Under the pieces are notes generated by a model. The model searched no databases and had not been told where the DNA came from. It saw only the letters and a program-made list of their open reading frames with translations. Source: an uncultured Oscillospiraceae bacterium (GTDB lineage Bacteria > Bacillota > Clostridia > Oscillospirales > Acutalibacteraceae). Taken from it: DNA of 64,000 bases. The translations under genes were made by a program, and so were the position numbers. This document shows positions 42,147 to 50,779 of this stretch, piece by piece. The stretch spans positions 48,328-112,327 of the forward strand of contig UQGM01000001.1 in the NCBI GenBank assembly GCA_900540535.1, given 5' to 3'. Positions within the stretch are counted from its first letter, which is position 1, and every line of letters begins with the position of its first letter.

Positions 42147-42748
42147 AAACAGTACTGAAGAAATCAAAAAGGATAACAGTATGCGTACTTCTGGTTTTGG
42201 CAGCAGCGATTTTGATACCATACGCTGTTTATGAATGTACTACTTACTCTTCTGAGGGTGCACGGCAGTATGCTGCTGAGCTCAGCGACAGAAAGGCAAC
42301 TGATTTTTTCTGGTGCAGTATAGATGAAAAAGTTTACTATATACCTGAAAACGGGGATCATACAAAACCCCAGGAGATGTTTGTTTTTACGCAGCTGTCG
42401 CTGGATGCCAGACAAAAATTTGAAGCTGCTGCGAAAATGGGTGATAATGTCGGAGTGTATGTCTATCCGTCACCCCAAGGTGAAAAATATGATTTGCCTT
42501 TGGAAAACAGGGTGTTTTTCTCTGCCAATGAAAAACGCATTTCAAAGTGCGTATATATTATCAGTACAAACGGTATTGAAAAAACCTATGAAAAGTCATT
42601 TATTGATGAATCGCCGATGATTTTTCAAATAGAAAATATCGGCGAAGCTTTTAATGTAACAACAAAAATCATAAACGTAAAGTTTTACGACAGGGACGGA
42701 AATCTTGTAGAAGAGTTTGACACTCCGGATCATGACAATCGATACTGA
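42143..42748 (+). CDS. Single-pass membrane protein, unknown function
   Basis: A 201-residue protein with a basic N-terminus (KTVLKKSKRITVC), one hydrophobic segment at about 11-29 and an extracytoplasmic domain of about 170 residues. No family is recognised. It is translationally coupled to the preceding XRE membrane regulator, which makes a shared sensing or antagonistic role plausible but unproven. A bidirectional terminator follows. Confidence 0.75.
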   Translation: MKTVLKKSKRITVCVLLVLAAAILIPYAVYECTTYSSEGARQYAAELSDRKATDFFWCSIDEKVYYIPENGDHTKPQEMFVFTQLSLDARQKFEAAAKMGDNVGVYVYPSPQGEKYDLPLENRVFFSANEKRISKCVYIISTNGIEKTYEKSFIDESPMIFQIENIGEAFNVTTKIINVKFYDRDGNLVEEFDTPDHDNRY

Positions 42749-42823
42749 ATTTACTGATAATTTTTGCATCAGTTGTAGGGGAAGTAACCTTTAAAAACAG
42801 AGATAAACCTTTATACTAAAATC

Positions 42824-42872
42824 AAATCCGCCGAGGACCCATCAAAGTGATGACAATCTCGGCGGATTTTTA
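42824..42872. terminator. Bidirectional terminator
   Basis: AAATCCGCCGAG pairs with CTCGGCGGATTTTT. It separates the membrane protein gene from the convergent XRE gene, and the minus-strand stop codon lies in its T-run. Confidence 0.85.
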
Positions 42873-43175
42873 CATTTTATCTATCAGTGCAAATATAGCG
42901 TCCTGCTGTTCGCTGCTGAGTCTTGACCAGCGCTCCAAAAGTTTTTTCTGCCTGTCAGTTAAGGAAACCGGTGTATCTTCTTCTGCAAAAAGCTGAGATA
43001 GGGTGATACCGAAAGCTGTACAGATTTTTTCCAAAGACGGAACTGTGGGAATCATGTTTTTGCGGTACCAAGAGGAAATTGTGGACTGGGGCAAACCTGA
43101 GCGTTCTGCAAGCTGATACTCAGTCCAGCCCCGATCTTCACGGTATGCAGTTATTATAGAAAGAATATCTTTCAT
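42870..43175 (-). CDS. Small XRE-family transcriptional regulator
   Basis: A 101-residue protein with an N-terminal helix-turn-helix (WTEYQLAERSGLPQSTISSW) and a C-terminal helical tail (LTDRQKKLLERWSRLSSEQQ). It resembles SinR/phage-repressor-like proteins that regulate nearby genes. The start ATG 43175 has CAGGAAGT seven bases upstream; a longer form beginning at 43235 is possible but lacks a good site. It faces away from the DMT transporter gene, so the shared upstream region could be its operator. Confidence 0.85.
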   Translation of the reverse strand: MKDILSIITAYREDRGWTEYQLAERSGLPQSTISSWYRKNMIPTVPSLEKICTAFGITLSQLFAEEDTPVSLTDRQKKLLERWSRLSSEQQDAIFALIDKM

Positions 43176-43394
43176 TTGTTTTACTTCCTGACACGATTTT
43201 TCACGCTTATTACTTTTAAAATGATTATTATCCATACAAAATTATACACGAAAATTATATAAGAAAAAATAAAAACCTCAAACAAATTTACCTTATTGCT
43301 CTGAACCCCTTGCAATACGCTCAGTTAAATGATATTTTAATTTACGCATGGATTTTTAAAACAGTGAAATTTAATCAATGAGGTTTTTGTTTTT

Positions 43395-44309
43395 ATGGTT
43401 ACAGGTTTAACGGCAGGGGTGCTTTGGGCGCTGGATACAGTTGTTTTAGGTGTGGCTCTGGCTATGACTCCTTTTGTTTCAGGAGAGCAGGCTGCTTTTT
43501 TAGCTCCTTTTGTGAGTACGTTTTTACATGATTTGTGTTCATCGGTGTGGATGCTCATATATACCGGAATAACAAAACAGTTTAAGAATGTTATAAGAGC
43601 GTTAAAAACGAGAAGCGGAAAGTTCATTCTCATAGCCGCAGTTTTAGGCGGACCTGTTGGAATGTCAGGTTACGTTGCGGCGATTAAATATATCGGTCCT
43701 GCATATACAGCGATTATTTCAGCAATGTATCCCGCACTGGGTGCTTTTCTGTCATTTATCTTTTTAAAGGAAAAAATGCGTCCCGTACAGATAGCGGGAC
43801 TCGTTGCTTCAATTTTGGGTGTTGTTGCTCTCGGATATGAACCGGGAGGGGAAAGACCTGAAAACTTTGTTTTAGGTTTTGTTTGCGCTTTGCTTTGCTG
43901 TGTAGGCTGGGCATCTGAGGGAGTAATCTGCGCCTACGGAATGAAGGATCCACAGGTGAGCAACTCTCATGCTCTTCAGCTTCGTCAGCTGATGTCGGCT
44001 CTCTTTTACGGATTAATAGTTTTGCCCGTAATCGGAGGATGGAGCTTTACCGTCTCTGCTTTGCCTACTAAAGCTTTCGGATTTATAGCTTTGGCGGCGT
44101 TCTTCGGAACGGCATCCTATCTTTGCTATTATAAAGCGCTGGGAAATCTGGGAGTATCAAAGGCAATGCCTCTTAATATCACTTATTCCGCCTGGGCAAT
44201 TGTATTTTCCTTTGTAATTCTCGGAACAGTTCCGGATTTAAAAAGTATTATCTGCGGCATTGTAATAGTTATGGGTTCTCTTATAGCCGCTGCGGAAAAG
44301 AAAAAATAA
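43395..44309 (+). CDS. EamA/DMT-superfamily transporter
   Basis: A 304-residue membrane protein with about ten hydrophobic helices arranged as two EamA repeats, the first ending near GAFLSFIFLKEKMRPVQIAG and the second near the C-terminal VMGSLIAAAEKKK. Such proteins usually export metabolites or amino acids; the substrate cannot be told from sequence. The ribosome binding site is a GAGG about 11 bases upstream. It is a single gene with its own terminator and may be controlled by the divergent XRE regulator. Confidence 0.88.
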   Translation: MVTGLTAGVLWALDTVVLGVALAMTPFVSGEQAAFLAPFVSTFLHDLCSSVWMLIYTGITKQFKNVIRALKTRSGKFILIAAVLGGPVGMSGYVAAIKYIGPAYTAIISAMYPALGAFLSFIFLKEKMRPVQIAGLVASILGVVALGYEPGGERPENFVLGFVCALLCCVGWASEGVICAYGMKDPQVSNSHALQLRQLMSALFYGLIVLPVIGGWSFTVSALPTKAFGFIALAAFFGTASYLCYYKALGNLGVSKAMPLNITYSAWAIVFSFVILGTVPDLKSIICGIVIVMGSLIAAAEKKK

Positions 44310-44324
44310 TATTTTGAAAAGCTG

Positions 44325-44360
44325 CGGATTTACGTTTTCGTGTAAATCCGTAATTTTTTG
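44325..44360 (+). terminator. Terminator of the DMT transporter gene
   Basis: CGGATTTAC pairs with GTAAATCCG, followed by TAATTTTTTG. Confidence 0.85.
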
Positions 44361-44471
44361 ATGGGAGCAAAGTATAATTATTAATCCGTTAAAATATGTT
44401 CTGTTATAGTTTACTTTATACTTTATTAATATTACAATGGTTCATAACAGTTTATAAGGAGGCAGAAGTGT

Positions 44472-45116
44472 ATGGAAGCTAAGCTTTATACAGTAGGCGA
44501 AGAAATATTTAATTCCGTTTCTCACGGAGTCGGAAGCCTTTTTGCGATTATAGGTTCAACGGTACTTGTGACAATAGCAGCCATGAAGGGTTCAGTAATT
44601 GGTGTAGTGGCATTTATTGTGTACGGTCTTTCAATGGTAATTCTATATACCATGAGCACACTTTACCATGCTTTTCCAATGCCGGGAGTAAAAAAGATTT
44701 TCAGAATTTTTGATCATTCTACAATTTATATTCTCATTGCAGGAAGCTATACTCCCTTTACCCTTGTTTTGCTTAAGGGTTCAAAAGCAGCTTTGGCTGT
44801 ATTTATAGCAGTATGGGCGGCGGCTGTTTTGGGAATTGTGTTAAACTCCATTGATATAAAAAAGTTTACTGTAATTTCAATGGTGCTGTATGTAGTAATG
44901 GGCTGGGCGGCAATTTCAATTGTAGTGCCTATATATCGTGCTCTGGGCAGCGGATTTTATCTGCTCCTTGCCGGCGGCATAAGCTATACAGCGGGACTTA
45001 TTTTTTACGGCCTTAAAAAAGTACGCTACATGCACAGCATCTGGCATCTGTTTGTTTTAGGTGGAACCATCCTTCACTTTTTCTGCATAGCTTTTTATGT
45101 TTTGCCTGTTGCATAA
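44472..45116 (+). CDS. Hemolysin III / PAQR-family membrane protein
   Basis: A 214-residue membrane protein with seven hydrophobic segments of the hemolysin III/adiponectin-receptor-like superfamily. The expected metal-site residues are visible: Ser/His in STLYHAF near residue 64, Asp in FDHSTIYILIAGSYTPF, and the His pair in WHLFVLGGTILHFF near the C-terminus. The family is thought to contain membrane hydrolases or affect lipid homeostasis; real haemolytic action is doubtful. The start has AAGGAGG upstream. Confidence 0.9.
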   Translation: MEAKLYTVGEEIFNSVSHGVGSLFAIIGSTVLVTIAAMKGSVIGVVAFIVYGLSMVILYTMSTLYHAFPMPGVKKIFRIFDHSTIYILIAGSYTPFTLVLLKGSKAALAVFIAVWAAAVLGIVLNSIDIKKFTVISMVLYVVMGWAAISIVVPIYRALGSGFYLLLAGGISYTAGLIFYGLKKVRYMHSIWHLFVLGGTILHFFCIAFYVLPVA

Positions 45117-45130
45117 GACAAATTAACACA

Positions 45131-45172
45131 AAAACATCCCTGTTTACTTAAATGTAAGCAGGGATGTTTTTA
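45131..45172. terminator. Bidirectional terminator
   Basis: AAAACATCCCTG pairs with CAGGGATGTTTT, with an extended TTAC/GTAA inner stem. It lies between convergent genes. Confidence 0.88.
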
Positions 45173-45187
45173 TAAGCAGATTTATTT

Positions 45188-46849
45188 TTACTGATTATCG
45201 CTGTCCAAGGCGAAAAGGGCAGCTCCCAAAGCTCCGCATAAATCGGGATTTTCGGGAATGAAAAGTTTATCATTAAGTCCCTTTTCGATTTCGGCTGCAA
45301 CGCCCTTATTTCTCGCAACGCCGCCCGTCATCATGTAAACAGGTGTGTGATTTGTGCGGGCTACCAGTGAAAGAGTCTTTGATGCTACGGATTTATTGAG
45401 TCCGTGAATAATGTCGTCGCTGCTTTTGTTTTCGGCAATGAGGGAGATGACCTCCGATTCGGCGAAAACCGTGCACATACTTGAAATGGTTATATTCTCT
45501 TTCCATGAAAGACCACGCTTTCCCATTTCTTCAAGCTCCAGCTCAAGGGTTTTCGCCATTGCTTCAAGAAATCTTCCCGTACCGGCAGCGCATTTATCGT
45601 TCATAACAAAGTTTGTTACGTTTCCATTTGAGTCAAGGCAGATTACCTTGCTGTCCTGTCCGCCGATGTCAATAACTGTGCGTACATTGGGATTTATAAA
45701 ATTAGCTCCTCTTCCGTGACAGGTTATCTCCGTTTTTGCGCCCTGTGCAAAGCCGATATTATTTCTGCCGTAGCCCGTTGCAATTATTTTTTTAATGGAG
45801 TCAATTTTAATGCCGTACTCTTCTTCTATTTTTTCAAAAGCACGTTTTGCGCCCATCTCCGCTCTGGGACCGGTTCTTACAATTGCGCTTGCCACAGTTT
45901 TTCCGCTTTTATCTATCACCACAACATTTGTGGAGGTGGAGCCGCTGTCTATACCTGCGTAGAGTGCGCCGCTTAATTGGGCAGAACTGCGTTTTTCATT
46001 TTTTTTTACATTTTTAACTTCAAATTCTTCGCAGAAAGCTTCAAGTCTTGTGGAAAGCTGTCCCGATGAAAGGGGAGTAAAGTCCGTTTCGATTTTAAGC
46101 ATGGGCAGTGTGCTTTCCTTGCGAAGGTTTTCATATTCAAAGGAATAGTAATCGCAAAACTTTACCGTATGATAAATTATTCCCTTTATATTCGGATGAA
46201 TTGCAAGAGCTTTTCTGCTTGATACATCTGCCATTCTCATGCATGGAATCTGAGTAAGCAGAGCGTGGGCGTATTCATATGCCTCTTCCTCGAAGGTATC
46301 GTATCTTTCCATTAAGAAAAGACTTCTGTTGCCTGAGCAGGTAAGGTCGGCAATGGGATAAACTGAATTTTCTTCGATAATTTTCTTTGTTTCACGGCTC
46401 ACTCTTGCTCCTGTAAGGGCGATAAATTCTCCGTTTGGATACATGCTGTCATCTTTAAATGCGGCATAAAACTTTTCCGGGGAAAAGGATGTGCCTTTAT
46501 ATGCGGAGTATTCCCTGTAAAGACGCAGAATTTCATCTTTAAAGCGGTTTACAGAGCAGGTGCCGCCGGTTCTCGGGAGATCCAGAAGAAAGATGAAGTC
46601 ATAATCTCCTTTTTCTTTTACTATATCATAAATTCTGCGGACGCTGTCACAGCAGTTTACAAATACAAATTCTCTTATTCCGCCTGAAAGACAGTGCTCA
46701 AGCAAAGCCTTGCAGTGGCAGCAGAGATTTGAATGACCCTCGCTTTCAGCAGCGGAAAAGCTGGTTGTCTGAAAGTTAATAAGCACGCATTCTCCGCCCA
46801 AAGCTTCAAGAAGCTCGATGGGAGTGTATTTGCAGGTATAACCTATCAT
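45188..46849 (-). CDS. Dehydratase activase fused to a dehydratase-like domain
   Basis: A 553-residue fusion. The C-terminal part (about 295-550) is a BadF/BcrAD/HgdC-type ATPase that drives electrons into a partner Fe-S protein: DSGSTSTNVVVID, DIGGQDSK, CAAGTGRF and SSMCTVF supply the nucleotide site and the two cluster cysteines, and TGGVARN closes the fold. The N-terminal part (about 1-270) resembles a 2-hydroxyacyl-CoA dehydratase subunit, with candidate cluster cysteines in YTCKYTP, LCCHCK and NCCDSVRR. It lies nine bases downstream of a second dehydratase-like gene. The reaction is unknown. Confidence 0.85.
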   Translation of the reverse strand: MIGYTCKYTPIELLEALGGECVLINFQTTSFSAAESEGHSNLCCHCKALLEHCLSGGIREFVFVNCCDSVRRIYDIVKEKGDYDFIFLLDLPRTGGTCSVNRFKDEILRLYREYSAYKGTSFSPEKFYAAFKDDSMYPNGEFIALTGARVSRETKKIIEENSVYPIADLTCSGNRSLFLMERYDTFEEEAYEYAHALLTQIPCMRMADVSSRKALAIHPNIKGIIYHTVKFCDYYSFEYENLRKESTLPMLKIETDFTPLSSGQLSTRLEAFCEEFEVKNVKKNEKRSSAQLSGALYAGIDSGSTSTNVVVIDKSGKTVASAIVRTGPRAEMGAKRAFEKIEEEYGIKIDSIKKIIATGYGRNNIGFAQGAKTEITCHGRGANFINPNVRTVIDIGGQDSKVICLDSNGNVTNFVMNDKCAAGTGRFLEAMAKTLELELEEMGKRGLSWKENITISSMCTVFAESEVISLIAENKSSDDIIHGLNKSVASKTLSLVARTNHTPVYMMTGGVARNKGVAAEIEKGLNDKLFIPENPDLCGALGAALFALDSDNQ

Positions 46850-46858
46850 AAAATTTCC

Positions 46859-48133
46859 TCACTTTCCGCCGTTTTCAAGCTGTTCAATAAATGCAGTGAC
46901 TCTTGTTACCATCTGTCCGTCGCTGATGTTTCGTGTGTCGCAGCCGTCGCCGTCAAGGATGAGAGTTGGTATGCCGCTCTCTTCAAACATCCTCTTTGAC
47001 AAAACGCATGAACCCATTGTCTGTTTGCATCCCCAGTGGCAGAAATATATAATTCCGTCGGCGTGCATTTTTTCGGCAAAGCTTCTGCAAAGTTCGGAGC
47101 GGCGTTCCCATCCTCCGTTAAAGGAGCAGGATACCGTCCTTTTTGCCATGAAATCAAAGGGATTTTTTACATCGCCTGTTTCGAGAGAGTCGAAGGTCAT
47201 GTCACAGGAAACGACTTCGCAGCGCTCGTTGAAATTAAAGATTTCACGCATTGAGTCCTGCCAGTAGGGCAGTGAGTGGACCCACAAAAGACGTTTACCT
47301 TTAAATCCTTCGGGCTTTTTAGCTGTATCTTCGCAAAGACGGCGAGTGTATTTCTCACTGTCGGCAGTGCCGAGAAGCACGTGCATTGCGAAAACCGAAA
47401 GCATTTCCGAGGTCATCTCGTCGCTTATATATCTGGTTGAGCGCAGATCAAGATATTTCTTATAGTTTTCTATTGTCCGCTCACTGCGCTCTACGGAAAG
47501 TTTCAGCTTTTCGTCGGGATTCTCTTCACCGGTAAGATTTTTGATTTTTTCCCAGATTTCCTTCAGCTGATTTTCCACATATTCCGCACTTTTCTCATCG
47601 CTGGTTAATGGGACATCTATTATATAGTGGGGAATGTCAAAGTATTCCGCAGCACGTCTGAAAGAAAGCTGATTTGCGTCGCATGCAAGGGTAGTATTAA
47701 GTACAAACAAAGGCTTTGGCATTACTCCCGATTCTACAAGTCCGATAAGGATTTTATGGTAGGAGCAAAGGCTTTCGGGCACACCTTTTTTCTCTGCCTG
47801 CTCAATGAAGTACCTTTCGCTTGCGGAAGCAGCAAGGTAGCAGGAAAGTCCTTCCGGGAACATAGGCTCTATTCCGGCAGCGTGAAGCATTTCACAGGGA
47901 GTGAAGATGCTGACAATTGCAGCCTTTTGGGGTTTTCTGAGAGGCTCGGTTATGGACTTTGCGGAAACCCACATCATGAACTGACGTGAGGGCATAAGAG
48001 CCTTTGAGGGAAAATAGTGAGCCTGAAAACCTGAAAGGGAGTATACACTGGTCAGAATTTTCCTTGCCGCATCGGGATTTTTTCCCGCTTTCTTATATAT
48101 GTAATCGCCGAATTTCTGAATTATCTTATTCAT
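46859..48133 (-). CDS. 2-hydroxyacyl-CoA dehydratase-family protein
   Basis: A 424-residue protein of the HgdB/FldC-like family, which holds a [4Fe-4S] or double-cubane cluster. Candidate cluster ligands are Cys in FTPCEMLHAAGIEP near residue 79, in SLCSYHK near 121 and in HWGCKQTMGSC near 370. Classical members dehydrate 2-hydroxyacyl-CoA in amino acid fermentation; double-cubane members reduce small molecules. No CoA-transferase, acyl-CoA dehydrogenase or electron-transfer flavoprotein gene is nearby, so the classical pathway is not supported here. It is the first gene of a two-gene operon with the fused activase. Confidence 0.85.
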   Translation of the reverse strand: MNKIIQKFGDYIYKKAGKNPDAARKILTSVYSLSGFQAHYFPSKALMPSRQFMMWVSAKSITEPLRKPQKAAIVSIFTPCEMLHAAGIEPMFPEGLSCYLAASASERYFIEQAEKKGVPESLCSYHKILIGLVESGVMPKPLFVLNTTLACDANQLSFRRAAEYFDIPHYIIDVPLTSDEKSAEYVENQLKEIWEKIKNLTGEENPDEKLKLSVERSERTIENYKKYLDLRSTRYISDEMTSEMLSVFAMHVLLGTADSEKYTRRLCEDTAKKPEGFKGKRLLWVHSLPYWQDSMREIFNFNERCEVVSCDMTFDSLETGDVKNPFDFMAKRTVSCSFNGGWERRSELCRSFAEKMHADGIIYFCHWGCKQTMGSCVLSKRMFEESGIPTLILDGDGCDTRNISDGQMVTRVTAFIEQLENGGK

Positions 48134-48179
48134 ACGTCACCGCACCAATATATTTTTACATCTATTTTAAATTCAAGTG

Positions 48180-48470
48180 TGAATATAGTCAAGTATGTGC
48201 AGTGCAGCGTGACGCTGCACCCAAGCCGCACAGCAGGCTGAGCCTGCACCCAAGACGCAGCAAGCTGAGCTTGCAGGCAATCCGCACACCAAATGTCAGT
48301 AATAAACAACTATATATTCCTGCGTCTAAAATAAACCACAATCGCAGGCACTTATATTTCCTAACACTGTATTTTTGTGTGCGACATAAAAGCGGACGTG
48401 TCCGCCGCACACGTCGGCAAGGGAAAACAGAGTCTTTAAACATTTAACAGGCAGAAAGGAACATAAATCC
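48180..48470 (+). repeat. Repeat cluster F (truncated)
   Basis: Forward orientation. Small hairpins lie at 48204-48218 (GCAGCG stem), 48233-48247 (GCAGGC stem) and 48260-48274 (GCAAGC stem), all with TGA loops. AGCGGACGTGTCCGC and the left arm of unit a (CACGTCGGCA at 48410) follow. The unit stops after AAGGGAAAACAG with no right arm, so this copy is incomplete. Confidence 0.88.
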
Positions 48471-48480
48471 TTAGCAAATT

Positions 48481-48831
48481 TTATCGTCTAATCAATATAC
48501 CCTTCATAAATTCGGATTCATTATGAAAACGATATATGATATCTTTTTCTTCTTCCGTACATCCAATAAGTATTTTGATTTCTGAATCGTTTTTCATTAA
48601 ATCTACAATGCACATAATAGCATCGATTTTTTTGTCATTCATTGTTCCAACCCAGACATCAATTCCGGAGCCATCCATAGAAGATGTGTTTTCTAAATAT
48701 CCATAATTAACCTTGTAGATAATATTGGGAAAACGAGGATGTCTGCTTCCTTTAGGACGGTCTATTACTATTTTTGTTTTACCTACTAATTCATCTAACG
48801 CTCTCCAAAAGCAATCATTATTTATGTTCAT
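48481..48831 (-). CDS. Inorganic pyrophosphatase-like protein
   Basis: A 116-residue protein that resembles the N-terminal half of soluble inorganic pyrophosphatase: IDRPKGSRHPRFPNIIYKVN and YGYLENTSSMDGSGIDVWVG match the family's substrate and metal-binding segments. At 116 residues it is shorter than the usual 160-180, and some later metal ligands are absent, so catalysis is uncertain. The start at 48831 has GTGGGG seven bases upstream; a TTG five codons earlier is possible. It is a lone gene beside a truncated repeat cluster. Confidence 0.7.
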   Translation of the reverse strand: MNINNDCFWRALDELVGKTKIVIDRPKGSRHPRFPNIIYKVNYGYLENTSSMDGSGIDVWVGTMNDKKIDAIMCIVDLMKNDSEIKILIGCTEEEKDIIYRFHNESEFMKGILIRR

Positions 48832-49007
48832 TGTTTTACCCCACAACTTAAAATTTATTATTTGGGTTCATTATATAATTCACGCTGGAATTTTACTATC
48901 AAATTCATTTTAATTACAGAGCATACCTAAATACAGAAAAACAAGTAAATTTGCCTGCGTTTATGCAAAATTTGCTTAGGGGTATAAACTGCATACTCCC
49001 TTACCGG

Positions 49008-49063
49008 CAATAAAAACAAACCACCTGCGTTTAAAGTTTCAAATAATCTTAAATACAGGTGGC
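49008..49063 (-). terminator. Terminator of the GTPase-GH13 operon
   Basis: On the minus strand CCACCTG pairs with CAGGTGG over an AT-rich inner region, followed by TTTGTTTTTA. Confidence 0.7.
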
Positions 49064-49108
49064 TGCACTTTCTTTTAATTTTTAAATTTTTCTGTAAAGA
49101 ACTTCTTC

Positions 49109-50767
49109 TTAAAACATATAAACTCTCATCTCATATGGACGGGTCTTGAAGCCGTTGCCGCAGATGTGCTCTGACTCATAGTTACCCAGTACCTTAACTC
49201 CCTTTGAAAGGTCGTATCCTTCGGGAGCCTCAAAAGCTACACCTTTTTCGGTAAATGAGCAAATTACCAGCATTCGCTGATTATTATAGGTTCTCTCGTA
49301 AACATAAAGATTCTTACTGTTTGCGTAATACTCCTTATAATCGCCTTTAAGAACAATTTCGTTTTCCTTGCGGAAGCGGATAAGCTTTTTGTAGAAATTG
49401 AGAAGTGAATTTGGATCACTGAGCTCCTTTTCTGCATTTACCTCTTTGTAGTTGGGGTTAATGTAGAACCATGGCTTTCCTGTTGTAAAGCCGGCGTTTT
49501 CGCCGCCCGTCCACTGAATGGGTGTTCTTGCGTTGTCTCTTGTGGAGATTCTTGCAAGATGCTCGCATCTTTTCTTTCCGAAAATCTTTTTGAAAACGTT
49601 GTAGTTGTTCTTTACAAAAACATCCTCATACATATCGAGATCGGGGAGGGAAATGTTTGTCATACCGATTTCCTGACCCTGATATATGAATGGCGTTCCC
49701 TGCTGAAGCATATACATGGCGGCGAGCATTTTTCCGCTTTCGGTGCGGTATACCTCACTGCCGTATCGGCTTATGATTCTCGGATGATCGTGGTTTTCAA
49801 TATATAATGTGTTCCATGCCTTACCCTTTAACATATTCTGCCAGCGGGTAAAGGCTTTTTTCATGCGTGTAAGACTGAAGGGAACGTGGATGAAATCCAT
49901 CATTATGCAGTCCGCCTCCATGTGCTGGAAGTGGAACATAAGATCAAGCTCCTGATTTTCACCCTCAGTGATGTATTTAAGTGCGGTTTCGGGTGTCATC
50001 ATAGGAGCTTCTCCGACGCAGAAGCAGTCATACTGCTTTGCAACTTCACGGTATTCCCTTAAATACTCGTGGATATGAGGTCCGTTTATGTAGTGCTCCA
50101 TTCCGCAGGCGGAGGGTATGGGAAAACCGTTTGGAAGACCCTCTTTTTTGGAGATGAATGTGATGACGTCCTCACGGAATCCGTCAACACCCATATCCAG
50201 CCAGAATTTCATGATTTCCTTGACTTCTTCACGGACTTTTGGATTATCATGGTTTAAATCAGGCTGTTTCTTTGCGAATACATGGAGATAATATTCGCCC
50301 CTCATTTCATCGTATTCCCAGGCGCCGCCCTCAAACATACTCAGCCAGTTGTTGGGAGGCTTTTTGCCGCCGTCTCTTCCTTTTCTCCAGATGTAGTAAT
50401 CGGTGTAGGGCTCAATTCTTCTGCGGCTTTTCTGGAACCAGTCGCACTCGTCGGAGGTGTGGTTTACAACCAGATCCATTATAACCTTGATTCCTCTCTC
50501 ATGTGCGCCGTCCAACACCTTTTTGAAAAGCTCAAGATCGCCGTATTCCGGATGAATGTTTTTGTAGTCGGCTATGTCGTAACCAAAATCGGCATTGGGT
50601 GAGGGATAAAGGGGAGAAAACCAAATGCAGCTGGCGCCCAAATCCTTTATGTAGTCGAGCTTTGAGTAAACTCCCTCGAGGTCGCCTATGCCGTCGCCGT
50701 TTCCGTCACAGAATGACCGTGGCCATATCTGATAGACGCAAATATCCTTGTACCATTTGTTATCCAT
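49109..50767 (-). CDS. GH13 alpha-glucosidase (oligo-1,6-glucosidase type)
   Basis: A 552-residue cytoplasmic alpha-amylase-superfamily enzyme. The GH13 conserved regions appear in order: DLVVNHTSDE, GFREDVITF (nucleophile Asp), CVGEAPMM (general acid Glu) and IENHDHPRI. YQIWPRSFCDGNGDGIGDLEG near the N-terminus and the overall length fit oligo-1,6-glucosidase/trehalose-6-phosphate hydrolase relatives. Exact linkage specificity is not certain. The start has AGAGGAGG upstream, and the gene lies 12 bases after the GTPase gene, so both probably share a transcript. Confidence 0.93.
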   Translation of the reverse strand: MDNKWYKDICVYQIWPRSFCDGNGDGIGDLEGVYSKLDYIKDLGASCIWFSPLYPSPNADFGYDIADYKNIHPEYGDLELFKKVLDGAHERGIKVIMDLVVNHTSDECDWFQKSRRRIEPYTDYYIWRKGRDGGKKPPNNWLSMFEGGAWEYDEMRGEYYLHVFAKKQPDLNHDNPKVREEVKEIMKFWLDMGVDGFREDVITFISKKEGLPNGFPIPSACGMEHYINGPHIHEYLREYREVAKQYDCFCVGEAPMMTPETALKYITEGENQELDLMFHFQHMEADCIMMDFIHVPFSLTRMKKAFTRWQNMLKGKAWNTLYIENHDHPRIISRYGSEVYRTESGKMLAAMYMLQQGTPFIYQGQEIGMTNISLPDLDMYEDVFVKNNYNVFKKIFGKKRCEHLARISTRDNARTPIQWTGGENAGFTTGKPWFYINPNYKEVNAEKELSDPNSLLNFYKKLIRFRKENEIVLKGDYKEYYANSKNLYVYERTYNNQRMLVICSFTEKGVAFEAPEGYDLSKGVKVLGNYESEHICGNGFKTRPYEMRVYMF

Positions 50768-50779
50768 TAAAATCCTCCT

